Positions 1 through 9,131 of a DNA stretch of 64,000 nucleotides are shown here, piece after piece; positions within the stretch are counted from its first letter, which is position 1; the number at the start of each line of letters is the position of its first letter. A program made the translations under genes and the position numbers. The notes under the pieces are model-generated. The model saw only the letters and a list, made by a program, of their open reading frames with translations, did not search any database and had not been told where the DNA came from. The DNA is from Maribacter caenipelagi (lineage in GTDB: Bacteria > Bacteroidota > Bacteroidia > Flavobacteriales > Flavobacteriaceae): NCBI RefSeq assembly GCF_004364175.1, contig NZ_SNZW01000017.1, forward strand, positions 186,001 to 250,000. The letters run 5' to 3'.

Positions 1-74
1 AGAATTAAAAACAGCAACCAAGGTTAATAAATATGATATCTTTTTCATTTTAAGTAATTGATACATGTGCTATA

Positions 75-2957
75 TTATTTTCTAAAAACATCATACTTTA
101 AGCCTACAGTAAAACGCTGCCCATAGAATTCTATTTGTTGCGTACGCTCTTTAACACCTTGAAAGTAGCGTAACGGTTGATCGGTTATGTTCTTCAAATC
201 TGCATACACACTAAGGTTCTTATTGATTTGAAATGTTGCGTTAAAATCTAAAAATAGTTGCGTATCATAATATCTATCCTCAAAATCATTGCCCCCAATT
301 TCATCAATGTAACTATCAGAAAAATTAGCGGATAACCTAGCACTGAACTTTTTATCTGCATAGCCCAATGATCCATTGAACATATTCGGTGCCGTATTGG
401 GCAAGTCCAAATCCTCTCTTTCATCACCATCTTCATTACGTATACCATCTGCTGAAGAGGACAAATAGGTATAGTTTAAATAAAGACTAAAGTTTTTGGC
501 AAAACCAGGTAGAAAATCTAATTGACGCTGAAATGCGAACTCTAAACCAAAAAGTGTGGCACTGTCTCCATTTAAAGGCTGAAAAACATCATAACCTTCT
601 GTACCTGCACCCAAACTATCATCTGGCGCCTCATATATAAAAGTGTAAATAAACTCATCTATATTTTTGTAAAACATACCTCCTGAAATTAAACCTACAC
701 TTTGAAAATAATGTTCTGCCATAAGGTCAAAATTCATTGAAGTAGTCGGATTTAGATCTGCATTCCCCAAGACCAACTCTTTATCTTCATTAATGACTTC
801 TGCCCTTGGAATTAGATCTTGATAATTGGGTCTTGCCAAGGTGTTGGTCCATGCAAAACGGAGTATTGTATTCTTAGATACGTCATATTTTAAATGTACA
901 CCAGGCAAAACATTTGTATATGAATTTTCACCATTGACCTCTTCGACCAAAATTGCCTCTTCTATACCCGCATCTTCATCTTCTTCTATATAAACGACCC
1001 TATTACCCTTAGATTCCAATTTGGTGTTTTCTATTCTTACCCCTACCAAAGCACTAAGTTTTTCAGAGAGTTTCTGATTTAGCATAACATAACCAGCCAA
1101 AACATCTTCGTTTACCTTAAAGTTACCTGGGGCAAATTCATCTACGACCAACTCCCCTTCTGCAATATTTAGATCTAAAGCACCTAACCATTCCTCACTT
1201 GCAAAAGAACCAATTTGATACTGACTTCCCGCTAGATAATCTGGATCGCTGTAATCTTTAACCGGTACGGTTGCCAAAGTTGAAAAAGTATCTTCTAAAT
1301 CAAATTCATAAAAATTATTATCCCTTAATTTTGATTTAAAACGACCTCTAGCTCCAAATTTTATAGATCCATCTCCTTGTCCAAATATATCTGCAGGAAC
1401 TTCAAAATTGACGAATACATTTACATCTTCTTCCTCGGTATACTGATTTTCTTCTGTAATCTCTCCATACTCAAAATTATCTAAATCTTCATCTGCCATG
1501 TTGGCCGCCGAAAATCTTGGATATCTAGAATTCAACACATCATTATTAATAATATATTCTGATTCAAATTCAGCATATCGTTCATTTAATCGCTCTTCTG
1601 ATGCTTTTGCAAAAGAGGTCATCCAATCTACTTTTAGATTACCCCAAAGATGATTACCACCTAAACTGTAATTCTGCATACGTTGATCTTCTAAACGGCG
1701 ATTTTTATTTCTATTACTGTCAATACCACCTTTAGATTGTCTTTTAACCTCGACAGGAAACCTAGTAGGCACGCCGTTGGTAATTGTAAAGTCTCCTTCT
1801 ACAATATCTTCACCATCTAAAATCTCATGCTCTAAACGAAATCTGTTTTCACGATCATCTCTCCAATTATACATTGTTTTTAAAAACACTGTATTGTTAA
1901 CATTGAACTTATAATCTAAATTGGCCGAAAAGCTACGTCTAATACGTTGAACCAAGTATTCTCGTTGCTCATATACATTAACATAAGGATCAACATCTAC
2001 TTCTTCTAAAATTGCCTCACCATCACCATCTTCTAAACCTGTATTAAATTCAAATTCATCTGTCCATTCTGCTTCAACGTTGTCAGAACCAAAGTCATTA
2101 TCGTTACCCGAAACAGAAATCATCCATCCAAACTTGTCATTTTTGCTACGGTCACCCAACAAAACCGAGCCGTTTAATATTGGTTTATCAGTAATAAAAT
2201 TTATACCTGAACCAAGTGTTGCAGAAAGTCGAAAACCTTGCGGCGATGTCCTTGTTATTAAATTTACCGACCCACCCAGTGCATCTGCATCCATATCTGG
2301 TGTAACAGCTTTACTGACCTCAATAGACTGTATCATATCTGCAGGAATCAAATCCATCTGTACATTTCTATTATCACCTTCTGCTGATGGTATTCTACTA
2401 CCATTGAGCGTAACGGAGTTTAATTGAGGTGAAAGACCACGAACAATTATATTTCTAGCCTCACCTTGATCTACCTGCATAGTTATACCGGGTATTCTTT
2501 TTACAGCATCACCGATATTGGCATCTGGAAATTTCCCTATTTGATCAGTAGATACAACATTGGTAATATTTAAATTAGTTTTCTGTGTATTCAATGCTTT
2601 TGATTGACCACTTAAACCATAAGCAGAAACCTCAACACCTTCTAGCTCCATCGTTTTTGGATCTACACTTAAACTTACATCTATTGTTTTATTTGCTATT
2701 ACCGTAATCTCTTGAGATAAATCGGCATAACCTAAATAAGAAACCTGGATTGTGTAGGTACCTGCAGGGACATCTACAATGGTAAACCTACCGTCAAAAT
2801 CTGTAATCGCCCCTCTTGAGAGTGATGAGATTACCGCGCTTGCGCCAGGTAAATAAAGTCCGTTCTCATCTGTTACTGTGCCTTGAACATTACCTGACTG
2901 CGCAAGTAGAATAAATGGCGCAAGAAAGAATAGATAAAAAAATACTGAGTTTTTCAT
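75..2957 (-). CDS. TonB-dependent outer-membrane receptor with CarboxypepD_reg-like N-terminus
   Basis: The product is a 960-residue TonB-dependent receptor that should import an unknown ligand across the outer membrane. A signal peptide (residues 1-19, ending LLAQ) is followed by a CarboxypepD_reg-like Ig fold (about 23-105, with DFDGRFTI) and a plug that begins near 125. The plug contains DQIGKFPDANIGDAVKRIPG and DADALGGSVNLIT, typical of the Xanthomonas/Caulobacter-type receptor family (TIGR01782-like). The rest is a 22-strand-type barrel rich in acidic loops. It is transcribed alone. The upstream region holds repeats that resemble a PhoB box, so phosphate or organophosphate uptake is possible but unproven. 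The gene downstream lies outside the window. Confidence 0.93.
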   Translation of the reverse strand: MKNSVFFYLFFLAPFILLAQSGNVQGTVTDENGLYLPGASAVISSLSRGAITDFDGRFTIVDVPAGTYTIQVSYLGYADLSQEITVIANKTIDVSLSVDPKTMELEGVEVSAYGLSGQSKALNTQKTNLNITNVVSTDQIGKFPDANIGDAVKRIPGITMQVDQGEARNIIVRGLSPQLNSVTLNGSRIPSAEGDNRNVQMDLIPADMIQSIEVSKAVTPDMDADALGGSVNLITRTSPQGFRLSATLGSGINFITDKPILNGSVLLGDRSKNDKFGWMISVSGNDNDFGSDNVEAEWTDEFEFNTGLEDGDGEAILEEVDVDPYVNVYEQREYLVQRIRRSFSANLDYKFNVNNTVFLKTMYNWRDDRENRFRLEHEILDGEDIVEGDFTITNGVPTRFPVEVKRQSKGGIDSNRNKNRRLEDQRMQNYSLGGNHLWGNLKVDWMTSFAKASEERLNERYAEFESEYIINNDVLNSRYPRFSAANMADEDLDNFEYGEITEENQYTEEEDVNVFVNFEVPADIFGQGDGSIKFGARGRFKSKLRDNNFYEFDLEDTFSTLATVPVKDYSDPDYLAGSQYQIGSFASEEWLGALDLNIAEGELVVDEFAPGNFKVNEDVLAGYVMLNQKLSEKLSALVGVRIENTKLESKGNRVVYIEEDEDAGIEEAILVEEVNGENSYTNVLPGVHLKYDVSKNTILRFAWTNTLARPNYQDLIPRAEVINEDKELVLGNADLNPTTSMNFDLMAEHYFQSVGLISGGMFYKNIDEFIYTFIYEAPDDSLGAGTEGYDVFQPLNGDSATLFGLEFAFQRQLDFLPGFAKNFSLYLNYTYLSSSADGIRNEDGDEREDLDLPNTAPNMFNGSLGYADKKFSARLSANFSDSYIDEIGGNDFEDRYYDTQLFLDFNATFQINKNLSVYADLKNITDQPLRYFQGVKERTQQIEFYGQRFTVGLKYDVFRK

Positions 2958-3017
2958 TTTCTAAGTGGTTGTTATTTGGCCACAAAGAAATTAGATTGAA
3001 CGCAAAACAGTGTTGTC

Positions 3018-3044
3018 TTAATCTTAAGACTATTTTAAGATTAA
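3018..3044 (-). promoter_or_regulatory. Candidate operator: TCTTAA direct/inverted repeat upstream of the receptor
   Basis: On the minus strand TCTTAA occurs twice with an 11-bp period (TCTTAAAATAG, then TCTTAAGATTA). The same stretch forms a 10-bp perfect inverted repeat, TTAATCTTAA / TTAAGATTAA, with a 7-base centre. The 11-bp periodicity is that of OmpR/PhoB-family boxes. Which regulator binds is inference only. Confidence 0.4.
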
Positions 3045-3088
3045 CCTATTTTCTTTTGCTATTTACTTTAGGTTAACACTGTGGTAAC

Positions 3089-3122
3089 AAAAAACCCTCT
3101 TCATTGCTGAAGAGGGTTTTTT
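3089..3122 (-). terminator. Intrinsic terminator of the rplU-rpmA operon
   Basis: A 12-bp perfect stem (AAAACCCTCTTC / GAAGAGGGTTTT) with a 6-base loop ends in a T run on the minus strand. It lies 20 bases past the rpmA stop. Confidence 0.9.
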
Positions 3123-3141
3123 AAATTAAATTATTTAAAGC

Positions 3142-3402
3142 TTAAGCTTCAAAAGGCTCAATGGAAACAAATGATTTTCCACCAGCTTTTTTAGTAAACT
3201 TTACTAAACCATCTACACGTGCGTGTAATGTATGGTCTTTTCCTGCGTAAACATTTTCACCAGGATTGTGTCTTGTTCCTCTCTGTCTAACAATAATGTT
3301 ACCAGCGATTGCAGCTTGACCACCAAAAATCTTAACTCCTAATCGTTTCGATTCTGATTCTCTACCGTTTTTCGAACTACCTACACCTTTCTTATGTGCC
3401 AT
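3142..3402 (-). CDS. rpmA: 50S ribosomal protein L27
   Basis: This 86-residue protein is bacterial ribosomal protein bL27, located near the peptidyl-transferase centre. It starts [16 protein letters not shown] and carries the family core [18 protein letters not shown] and HPGEN-like [18 protein letters not shown]. The length is normal. It has no N-terminal extension of the kind removed by Prp in Firmicutes, which fits Bacteroidota. It lies 40 bases downstream of rplU in the usual L21-L27 operon and is followed by a strong terminator. Confidence 0.98.
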   Translation of the reverse strand: MAHKKGVGSSKNGRESESKRLGVKIFGGQAAIAGNIIVRQRGTRHNPGENVYAGKDHTLHARVDGLVKFTKKAGGKSFVSIEPFEA

Positions 3403-3442
3403 TGTCTAAGGTTTTAAATTTTATTATACTTAATGGTTTAGC

Positions 3443-4108
3443 TTATTTAGCTACACCACCATCTAATTCATCTTGCCATTTCTGTAACTCGTCCCATTTA
3501 CCATCAGCAGCTAATTGTGCTTGCTTTGGCCAAGTGTCAGTTACGTGATTTCCACGAACGTCAGCGATAATTTCAGAAATTTTAGCTGCGTCTGTTTTTG
3601 CTAATTCAGCAAAAGTAGAAATACCTGCATTGTTTAAAGTCTCAGCGATTTTTGGACCGATACCTTCAACTTTTTTCAAATCATCACCTTTAGCGCTAGC
3701 TTTCTTAGCTTTTGCTTTTGGTGCTGCTGGAGCTGCTTTTGCTTCAACCTTTTTAGCCTTTGGTTCAGCTTTCTTAGTTTCAGTTTTCTTTGCTCCTTTA
3801 GAAATAATAGATTCGATTACAATCTCTGTAAGAGACTGACGATGTCCATTTTTCTTTCTGTAACCTTTACGTCTTTTCTTATGAAAAACGATTACTTTGT
3901 CACCTCTTAGGTGTTTAACGACTTTAGCCTCTACTGCGGCTCCGTCTATAGCCGGGGCGCCGATAGTAACGTTCGATCCATCAGCTAAAAGAAGTACATT
4001 GTCAAAAGTGACTTTTTTACCTTCTTCAACCTGTAAACGGTGAACGTACACTTTCTGGTCTTTTGCAACTTTAAACTGCTGCCCTGCCATCTCTACAATT
4101 GCGTACAT
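3443..4108 (-). CDS. rplU: 50S ribosomal protein L21 with C-terminal helix-hairpin-helix extension
   Basis: Residues 1-103 are bL21 (MYAIVEMAGQQFKV at the start; FHKKRRKGYRKKNGHRQ is the 23S rRNA-binding basic loop). The protein is 221 residues, about twice the usual 103. A Lys/Ala-rich linker (105-140) leads to a domain at 142-182 with DDLKKVEGIGPKIAETL, a helix-hairpin-helix motif of the kind that binds nucleic acid backbone. A further tail is rich in Trp and acidic residues. Similar extended L21 proteins are annotated in other Flavobacteria (general knowledge, not checked). What the tail does is not known to me. It is the first gene of the rplU-rpmA operon. Confidence 0.95.
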   Translation of the reverse strand: MYAIVEMAGQQFKVAKDQKVYVHRLQVEEGKKVTFDNVLLLADGSNVTIGAPAIDGAAVEAKVVKHLRGDKVIVFHKKRRKGYRKKNGHRQSLTEIVIESIISKGAKKTETKKAEPKAKKVEAKAAPAAPKAKAKKASAKGDDLKKVEGIGPKIAETLNNAGISTFAELAKTDAAKISEIIADVRGNHVTDTWPKQAQLAADGKWDELQKWQDELDGGVAK

Positions 4109-4130
4109 ATTGTTAAATGTAATTATTAAA

Positions 4131-4152
4131 CCTGATGGATTTTTTCCATAGG
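4131..4152 (-). promoter_or_regulatory. Stem-loop in the rplU 5' leader
   Basis: In the transcript leader, TATGGA and TCCATCAGG pair around an A-rich loop (core ATGGA-AAAAA-TCCAT). It lies between the predicted start site and the rplU ATG. It could be a site for autogenous control by L21, but nothing here proves that. Confidence 0.35.
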
Positions 4153-4158
4153 CGGGTG

Positions 4159-4188
4159 CAAATATAATTCTTAATCGTGAATTTACAA
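4159..4188 (-). promoter_or_regulatory. Promoter of rplU-rpmA
   Basis: On the minus strand a TTG (plus 4186-4188) is followed by 19 bases and then TATATTTG (plus 4159-4166). This matches the Bacteroidota -33/-7 consensus TTG-N17-20-TAnnTTTG. The leader to the rplU ATG would be about 45 bases. Confidence 0.7.
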
Positions 4189-4204
4189 GTGTTTTTTATG
4201 ATTT

Positions 4205-4660
4205 TTATACGCTCTTCATACTTCTAGTGTTCGAAGTCTTAAATAGTTGCATGAAAGCTAAGGTCAATACCAAGCTTGTCGTAAAACCCATTGTTGCAAC
4301 CACTAAAAATACAATCGCTTCAAAACTACGATAAGTGCTCGCCCATTTAGTCGATAATTCCTCTAAAAAGCCTGGCTGAAGCTCAGTTGAATATATTGTA
4401 AAAAATAGCGTAAATATTAATGTTGCTACACCACCTGTTATCAAACCCGCCATAAATCCACCAGCGTATGTAAATTCATTTGCCTTTTTTAACTTGTAAT
4501 ATTTAATGGCTTCGTAAATGGCAAAGCCTGTAATTACAGCATTAAAAAGACTATAAAATACATTTACATGTAAGCCAAGTAAGGACAAAATTAAAAAATA
4601 AGCAATCAAAGAGCCACTGGCAGCGACGCCAAATCTAATTGGTAGAGCATAGTTATTCAT
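4205..4660 (-). CDS. DUF4199 family membrane protein
   Basis: This 151-residue inner-membrane protein has four hydrophobic helices, at about 10-30, 36-52, 66-90 and 112-138. A short basic loop (KYYKLKKANEFTYAGGF) after helix 2 is typical of DUF4199, a Bacteroidota family of unknown function. It is transcribed alone, upstream of rplU and divergent from the M16 operon. I can assign no activity beyond membrane location. Confidence 0.8.
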   Translation of the reverse strand: MNNYALPIRFGVAASGSLIAYFLILSLLGLHVNVFYSLFNAVITGFAIYEAIKYYKLKKANEFTYAGGFMAGLITGGVATLIFTLFFTIYSTELQPGFLEELSTKWASTYRSFEAIVFLVVATMGFTTSLVLTLAFMQLFKTSNTRSMKSV

Positions 4661-4845
4661 AATAGAGAGTTTTTTTTGTTTAGACTTTTAATATAAACAA
4701 TAAACAACTATAAATTGAATTTAATCTGTTAAAGAATACTTATATTGAAGATTGTTCTTACAAAAAAATACTTTTTATGTAACAATTTTGTAAAATTACA
4801 TACTAACAAAACAGAACATTAAACACTTACCTAAAACAGTTTTAA

Positions 4846-6168
4846 ATGAAAATGAAATTATTACTGGTTTCGGCCCTATCCCTTTTTGGATTTGCCGTAC
4901 TCGCACAAGAGGTTACGTACGAAGAGTACAACCTTGAAAATGATTTACACGTTATTCTACATCAAGATAACACCGCCCCTATTATTTCCATCTCCGTATT
5001 ATACCATGTGGGCTCTAAAGATGAAGACCCACAACGAACTGGTTTTGCACACTTTTTTGAACATCTTCTTTTCGAAGGTACCGAGAACATTGAAAAAGGA
5101 CAATGGGACAATATCGTATCATCTAACGGTGGATCAGGTAATGCCACTACCAATGAAGACAGAACGTATTATTATGAAATTTTTCCTTCTAACAATTTAG
5201 AATTAGGACTTTGGTTAGAATCTGAAAGAATGCTTCACCCGGTAATCAACCAGAAAGGAGTTGACACACAAAACGAAGTAGTTAAGGAAGAAAAAAGACT
5301 TCGTGTTGATAATTCACCTTACGGAAAATTTATTGAGAACATAAAGAAGAACCTTTTTCAAAGCCATCCTTATAAAGAGACCGTTATTGGAAAAATGGCA
5401 GATTTAGATGCTGCTACTTTAGATGAATTTATTGCTTTTCAGAAGAAATTCTATTCTCCTAATAACGCCGTTTTAGTTATTGCTGGCGATTTTGAGAAAG
5501 AAAATGCAAAAAAATTGATTTCAGATTATTTTAAGGATATTCCAAAAGGAGCAGAAATTGCAAGAAATTTCCCAAAAGAAACTCCTATCACATCAGAAAT
5601 TAATGCAAAGGCTTATGACTCTAATATTCAAATTCCGGCCTCTATGATTGCTTATAGAACTCCCGGTCTTAAAAATAGGGATAGCCAGGTATTAGAAATG
5701 ATTTCTACTTATCTATCTGACGGACCATCTTCAAAACTTTACAAGAAAATGGTTGATGAAGAAAAGCAAGCATTACAGATTGGAGCTATTCCTGTTACTC
5801 TAGAAGAATACGGTATGTATATCATTTTTGCGCTTCCGGTCGGCGAAACAGGCTTGATCACACTTAATAATTCAATTGAAGCGGAAGTAGAGAAATTGAG
5901 AAGTAATCTTATTTCAGAAAATGATTATCAAAAATTACAGAACAAGTTTGAAAACCAATTCGTAAACAGTAATTCAAGTGTTGAGGGTATTGCAAGTTCT
6001 CTAGCTGAATACTATATGCTTTATGATGATACTTCTTTAATTAATAAAGAAATAGAAGTTTATAGATCTATTACAAGAGAAGAAATCAAAGAAGTTGCCA
6101 ACAAATATTTAAAACCTAACCAAAGGTTAGTTTTAGAATATTTACCTGAACAAAATACTGCAAACTAA
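4846..6168 (+). CDS. M16 zinc peptidase, catalytic subunit
   Basis: This exported (signal peptide 1-20, ending AQ) 440-residue pitrilysin-family peptidase carries the inverted zinc motif HFFEH (69-73). The third ligand is the Glu in TQNEVVKEEKR (near 148), and an N-terminal GSKDE-TGFAH block matches the M16 fold. The C-terminal M16 domain lacks the R/Y pair that lies near the substrate in complete enzymes. The next gene supplies that pair but lacks the zinc site, so the two products probably form an active heterodimer in the periplasm, as in M16B peptidases. The two genes are 8 bases apart. Confidence 0.92.
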   Translation: MKMKLLLVSALSLFGFAVLAQEVTYEEYNLENDLHVILHQDNTAPIISISVLYHVGSKDEDPQRTGFAHFFEHLLFEGTENIEKGQWDNIVSSNGGSGNATTNEDRTYYYEIFPSNNLELGLWLESERMLHPVINQKGVDTQNEVVKEEKRLRVDNSPYGKFIENIKKNLFQSHPYKETVIGKMADLDAATLDEFIAFQKKFYSPNNAVLVIAGDFEKENAKKLISDYFKDIPKGAEIARNFPKETPITSEINAKAYDSNIQIPASMIAYRTPGLKNRDSQVLEMISTYLSDGPSSKLYKKMVDEEKQALQIGAIPVTLEEYGMYIIFALPVGETGLITLNNSIEAEVEKLRSNLISENDYQKLQNKFENQFVNSNSSVEGIASSLAEYYMLYDDTSLINKEIEVYRSITREEIKEVANKYLKPNQRLVLEYLPEQNTAN

Positions 6169-6176
6169 AAATAACT

Positions 6177-8249
6177 ATGAAAAATACATATATACTATTC
6201 TTAACATTATTCTCGGTAATTGCTCTACAAGCCCAGGTAGACCGTTCGGTTATGCCAACACCAGGACCTGCACCTGAAATTAATTTAGGAGAACCTCAAT
6301 CTTTTAACCTCAATAACGGATTAAAAGTATTGGTAGTCGAAAACCATAAACTACCAAGAGTATCAATGCAATTATCAATTGACAACCCACCTATTTTAGA
6401 AGGTGATAAAGCTGGTACTGCTAGTTTAACCGGTAGTCTTTTAGGTCTAGGATCTAAAAACATAACAAAAGAAGCATTTAATGAAGAAATTGATTTTTTA
6501 GGTGCCAGACTTTATTTTAGCTCTCAAAGTGCGTATGCACAATCTCTTTCTAAATACTTTTCTAGAATGATGGAGCTTATGGCAGATGCCGCCATAAATC
6601 CGAATTTTACGCAAGAGGAATTTGACAAGGAAAAGGATAAACTTATTACCGGGCTCAAAACTGAAGAGAAAGTAGTTTCTGCTATTTCTAGTCGAGTTCA
6701 AAGAGCTTTAGCCTATGGTAAAAATCACCCTTACGGAGAATTTACTACCGAAGAAACCGTAAACAATGTTACCCTTGGTGATGTTGAAGAGTTTTACAGA
6801 GAATATTTTGTGCCTGCAAATGCCTATTTAATTGTTATTGGAGATGTGAATTTTGAAGAAGTAAAGACTTTGACAGAAACCTATTTTACATCTTGGACGA
6901 AAGCCGTGCCACCAAGTTTCTCTTATTCTCAACCTAAGAATGTACCGAACACACAAATTAACTTGGTAGATATGCCAAATGCTGTACAATCTGAAATTAC
7001 CGTACAGAATATTGTAAACCTAAAAATGAGCGATGACGATTACATTGCGGCATTATTAGCTAATCAAATATTAGGTGGTGGTTCTGATAGTAGAATAAAT
7101 CTTAATCTTAGAGAAGATAAGGGGTATACTTATGGTGCATATTCGTCTCTTGGAAATGACAAATACGGACCATCTAGATTTGCCGCTTCTGCCGAAGTAA
7201 GAAATACGGTTACAGATAGTTCTGTCGTACAATTATTAAAGGAAATTGAACTCATTAACACACAACCCGTAAAAGACGATGAGCTAAAAACTACAAAGGC
7301 ACTATATGCCGGTAGTTTTATAATGGCATTAGAAGATCCCGAAACAATTGCCAGGTATGCTTTGAACGTTGAGAAAGAAAATCTATCTAAAGATTTTTAC
7401 AAAACATTTTTAGAGAAACTAGATAAGGTTAGCAAAGAGGAAGTAGAAACAGCTGCTAAAAAATATTTCAACGTTGATAATGCCCGAGTAATTGTCGTTG
7501 GCAAGGGAAGCGATATTTTGACTAACCTAGAAAATGTTGAGTTTAAAGGAAAAAAACTTCCTGTGCTTGCTTATTCTAAAACTGCCGATAGAGTTGACAC
7601 TCCCGATTACAATGCTGCTTTACCAAGTGACGTATCTGCACAATCTATACTTGAAAAATATATTAAAGCCATTGGCGGAAAAGACAAACTTGAAAGTGTC
7701 AATACCTTAGCCATGATGGCCGCAGCAGAAATGCAAGGAATGAAACTAGACCTCAACGTAAAAAAGACATCTAGCAACCAACTTATGCAAGATGTACAAA
7801 TGATGGGGAATTCTGTTAGCAAGCAAGTTCTTAACGGAGATACTGGATACATGGTCATGCAAGGTCAACGTAAGAATCTTGAAGAAGAGGAAATGAAAAA
7901 CATTAAAAAAGAATCTGCTCCTTTTTCTGAACTTCATCTTTTGACAGATGATTCTGTAACCTTAGAAGGTATGGAAATGGTAGGCGAAAAAAATGCTTAT
8001 AAATTAAAAGTAGGCGAAAATAAATCTGCTTTCTTTGATGCCGAAACCGGACTAAAATTGCAAGAGGTTACCGTAACCGAAATGCAGGGGCAACAAATTG
8101 CCAGCACTTCTAATTTTGAAGATTACAAAGAGGTATCTGGCATATTATTTCCTTTTAAAATAATGCAGACTGTTGGTTCGCAATCTTTTGAATTTATAGT
8201 TTCTGAAATCAAAGTAAATGACGGTGTATCGCCAGCCGATTTTGAATAA
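6177..8249 (+). CDS. M16 peptidase-like partner subunit with C-terminal lipoprotein-like domain
   Basis: The 690-residue product has a signal peptide (1-19) and two M16 domains (about 35-450). No HxxEH is present, but the C-terminal motif LREDKGYTYGAYSS supplies the R/Y pair, so it is the non-zinc half of an M16 heterodimer with the upstream protein. Residues about 480-690 form an extra domain (SILEKYIKAIGGKDKLESV and many short beta strands) that resembles a LolA/LppX-like lipid-binding fold seen in Bacteroidota proteins. That similarity is by eye and uncertain. The pair probably degrades peptides in the periplasm or at the outer membrane. Confidence 0.88.
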   Translation: MKNTYILFLTLFSVIALQAQVDRSVMPTPGPAPEINLGEPQSFNLNNGLKVLVVENHKLPRVSMQLSIDNPPILEGDKAGTASLTGSLLGLGSKNITKEAFNEEIDFLGARLYFSSQSAYAQSLSKYFSRMMELMADAAINPNFTQEEFDKEKDKLITGLKTEEKVVSAISSRVQRALAYGKNHPYGEFTTEETVNNVTLGDVEEFYREYFVPANAYLIVIGDVNFEEVKTLTETYFTSWTKAVPPSFSYSQPKNVPNTQINLVDMPNAVQSEITVQNIVNLKMSDDDYIAALLANQILGGGSDSRINLNLREDKGYTYGAYSSLGNDKYGPSRFAASAEVRNTVTDSSVVQLLKEIELINTQPVKDDELKTTKALYAGSFIMALEDPETIARYALNVEKENLSKDFYKTFLEKLDKVSKEEVETAAKKYFNVDNARVIVVGKGSDILTNLENVEFKGKKLPVLAYSKTADRVDTPDYNAALPSDVSAQSILEKYIKAIGGKDKLESVNTLAMMAAAEMQGMKLDLNVKKTSSNQLMQDVQMMGNSVSKQVLNGDTGYMVMQGQRKNLEEEEMKNIKKESAPFSELHLLTDDSVTLEGMEMVGEKNAYKLKVGENKSAFFDAETGLKLQEVTVTEMQGQQIASTSNFEDYKEVSGILFPFKIMQTVGSQSFEFIVSEIKVNDGVSPADFE

Positions 8250-8268
8250 CAATAATTTATTACAATAG

Positions 8269-8296
8269 AAAAACCCGCTACTTAGCGGGTTTTTTG
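8269..8296. terminator. Bidirectional terminator between the M16 operon and the GIN-domain gene
   Basis: AAACCCGCT / AGCGGGTTT forms a 9-bp stem with a 4-base loop, flanked by A and T runs. It lies between two convergent genes and can serve both. Confidence 0.88.
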
Positions 8297-8320
8297 CTTT
8301 TAATCTTCTAGGTTAAGTTC

Positions 8321-9064
8321 TTATCCTATTTTTCTAATGGTTGCTTCTCCGAAAATCAAGCCTTTATCCACTTCTGGGTTACCAGTATAGTTGATATTTG
8401 TTTCTCCATAGCACGTTACCTTCAATCTATCAACAACATTAACTCTAAAATTACTTTCGCCATAGGCGGTAATTTTAGTTTCATCTGCTACCATACCTTC
8501 TGTATTAACTTCACTCTCACCATATGCCCTAAATACTTGGCGAGCAACATTGCCTTCTCCAATTTCTAAGTAACTACTACCATAAATCGCTACCGTCAAT
8601 TCATCTATTGAAACCGAATCAAAGTATACTTTCGCTTCTCCGTATAATGACATTTTAAAATCATCGGCATTAAAAAGGTTTTTGCATCTTATTATTTCTT
8701 CTCCTCGTATCGATAGATTTTCTAGCTTTCTATACGTTACCGTAATAGAAGCCATAGTACCATTATAAAGCGATTTGCTACCTCTCCAATTATCAGTTGA
8801 AATACGTTCAGATTTGGTTACAACCTTAGCACCGTCTAAGTACAAACGCAATGTTCTACCTTCTACTTCCACATTTATTTTCTCTAACGAAACTTTAGCA
8901 TTGTCAATAACCACACTTTCTTCTTCTCCCTGCACTAAATTTACCTCAATATGCGGACTCACTATTAGCTTATCAAAAGATTTTACGTTGAATGTTTTAT
9001 CCTGAGCCTCTATGCTACCTACAACAAAGGTTACTGCAAGTAGCGCAAATATTAATTTTTTCAT
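8321..9064 (-). CDS. Secreted GIN-domain (DUF2807) protein
   Basis: I place the start at the ATG at 9064 because it opens a clean signal peptide (MKKLIFALLAVTF..., cleaved after IEAQ). An upstream in-frame start at 9100 would only add 12 polar residues. The mature part is a beta-solenoid with a repeated turn (YGEAK, YGSSY, YGESE, YGESN, YGETN) spaced about 20 residues, typical of the GIN/DUF2807 auto-transporter adhesin-like family found in Bacteroidota. The function is unknown, probably periplasmic or surface. It is a single gene, convergent with the M16 operon. Confidence 0.85.
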   Translation of the reverse strand: MKKLIFALLAVTFVVGSIEAQDKTFNVKSFDKLIVSPHIEVNLVQGEEESVVIDNAKVSLEKINVEVEGRTLRLYLDGAKVVTKSERISTDNWRGSKSLYNGTMASITVTYRKLENLSIRGEEIIRCKNLFNADDFKMSLYGEAKVYFDSVSIDELTVAIYGSSYLEIGEGNVARQVFRAYGESEVNTEGMVADETKITAYGESNFRVNVVDRLKVTCYGETNINYTGNPEVDKGLIFGEATIRKIG

Positions 9065-9131
9065 GATTTCGTTTTTTTGATTAGTTCTATACAAAGACAA
9101 GCTAAAGTTTCTTTTGTTACAGTGCAGATCA

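Noticed and set aside
1-74. Gene or terminator at the left edge
   Set aside because: Only 74 AT-rich bases downstream of the receptor; no hairpin with a T run and no open frame that I can support.
2080-2427. 115-codon open frame on the plus strand opposite the first receptor gene
   Set aside because: It lies wholly inside a strongly supported receptor gene, has no family resemblance and low-complexity Ser/Pro content. Antisense shadow.
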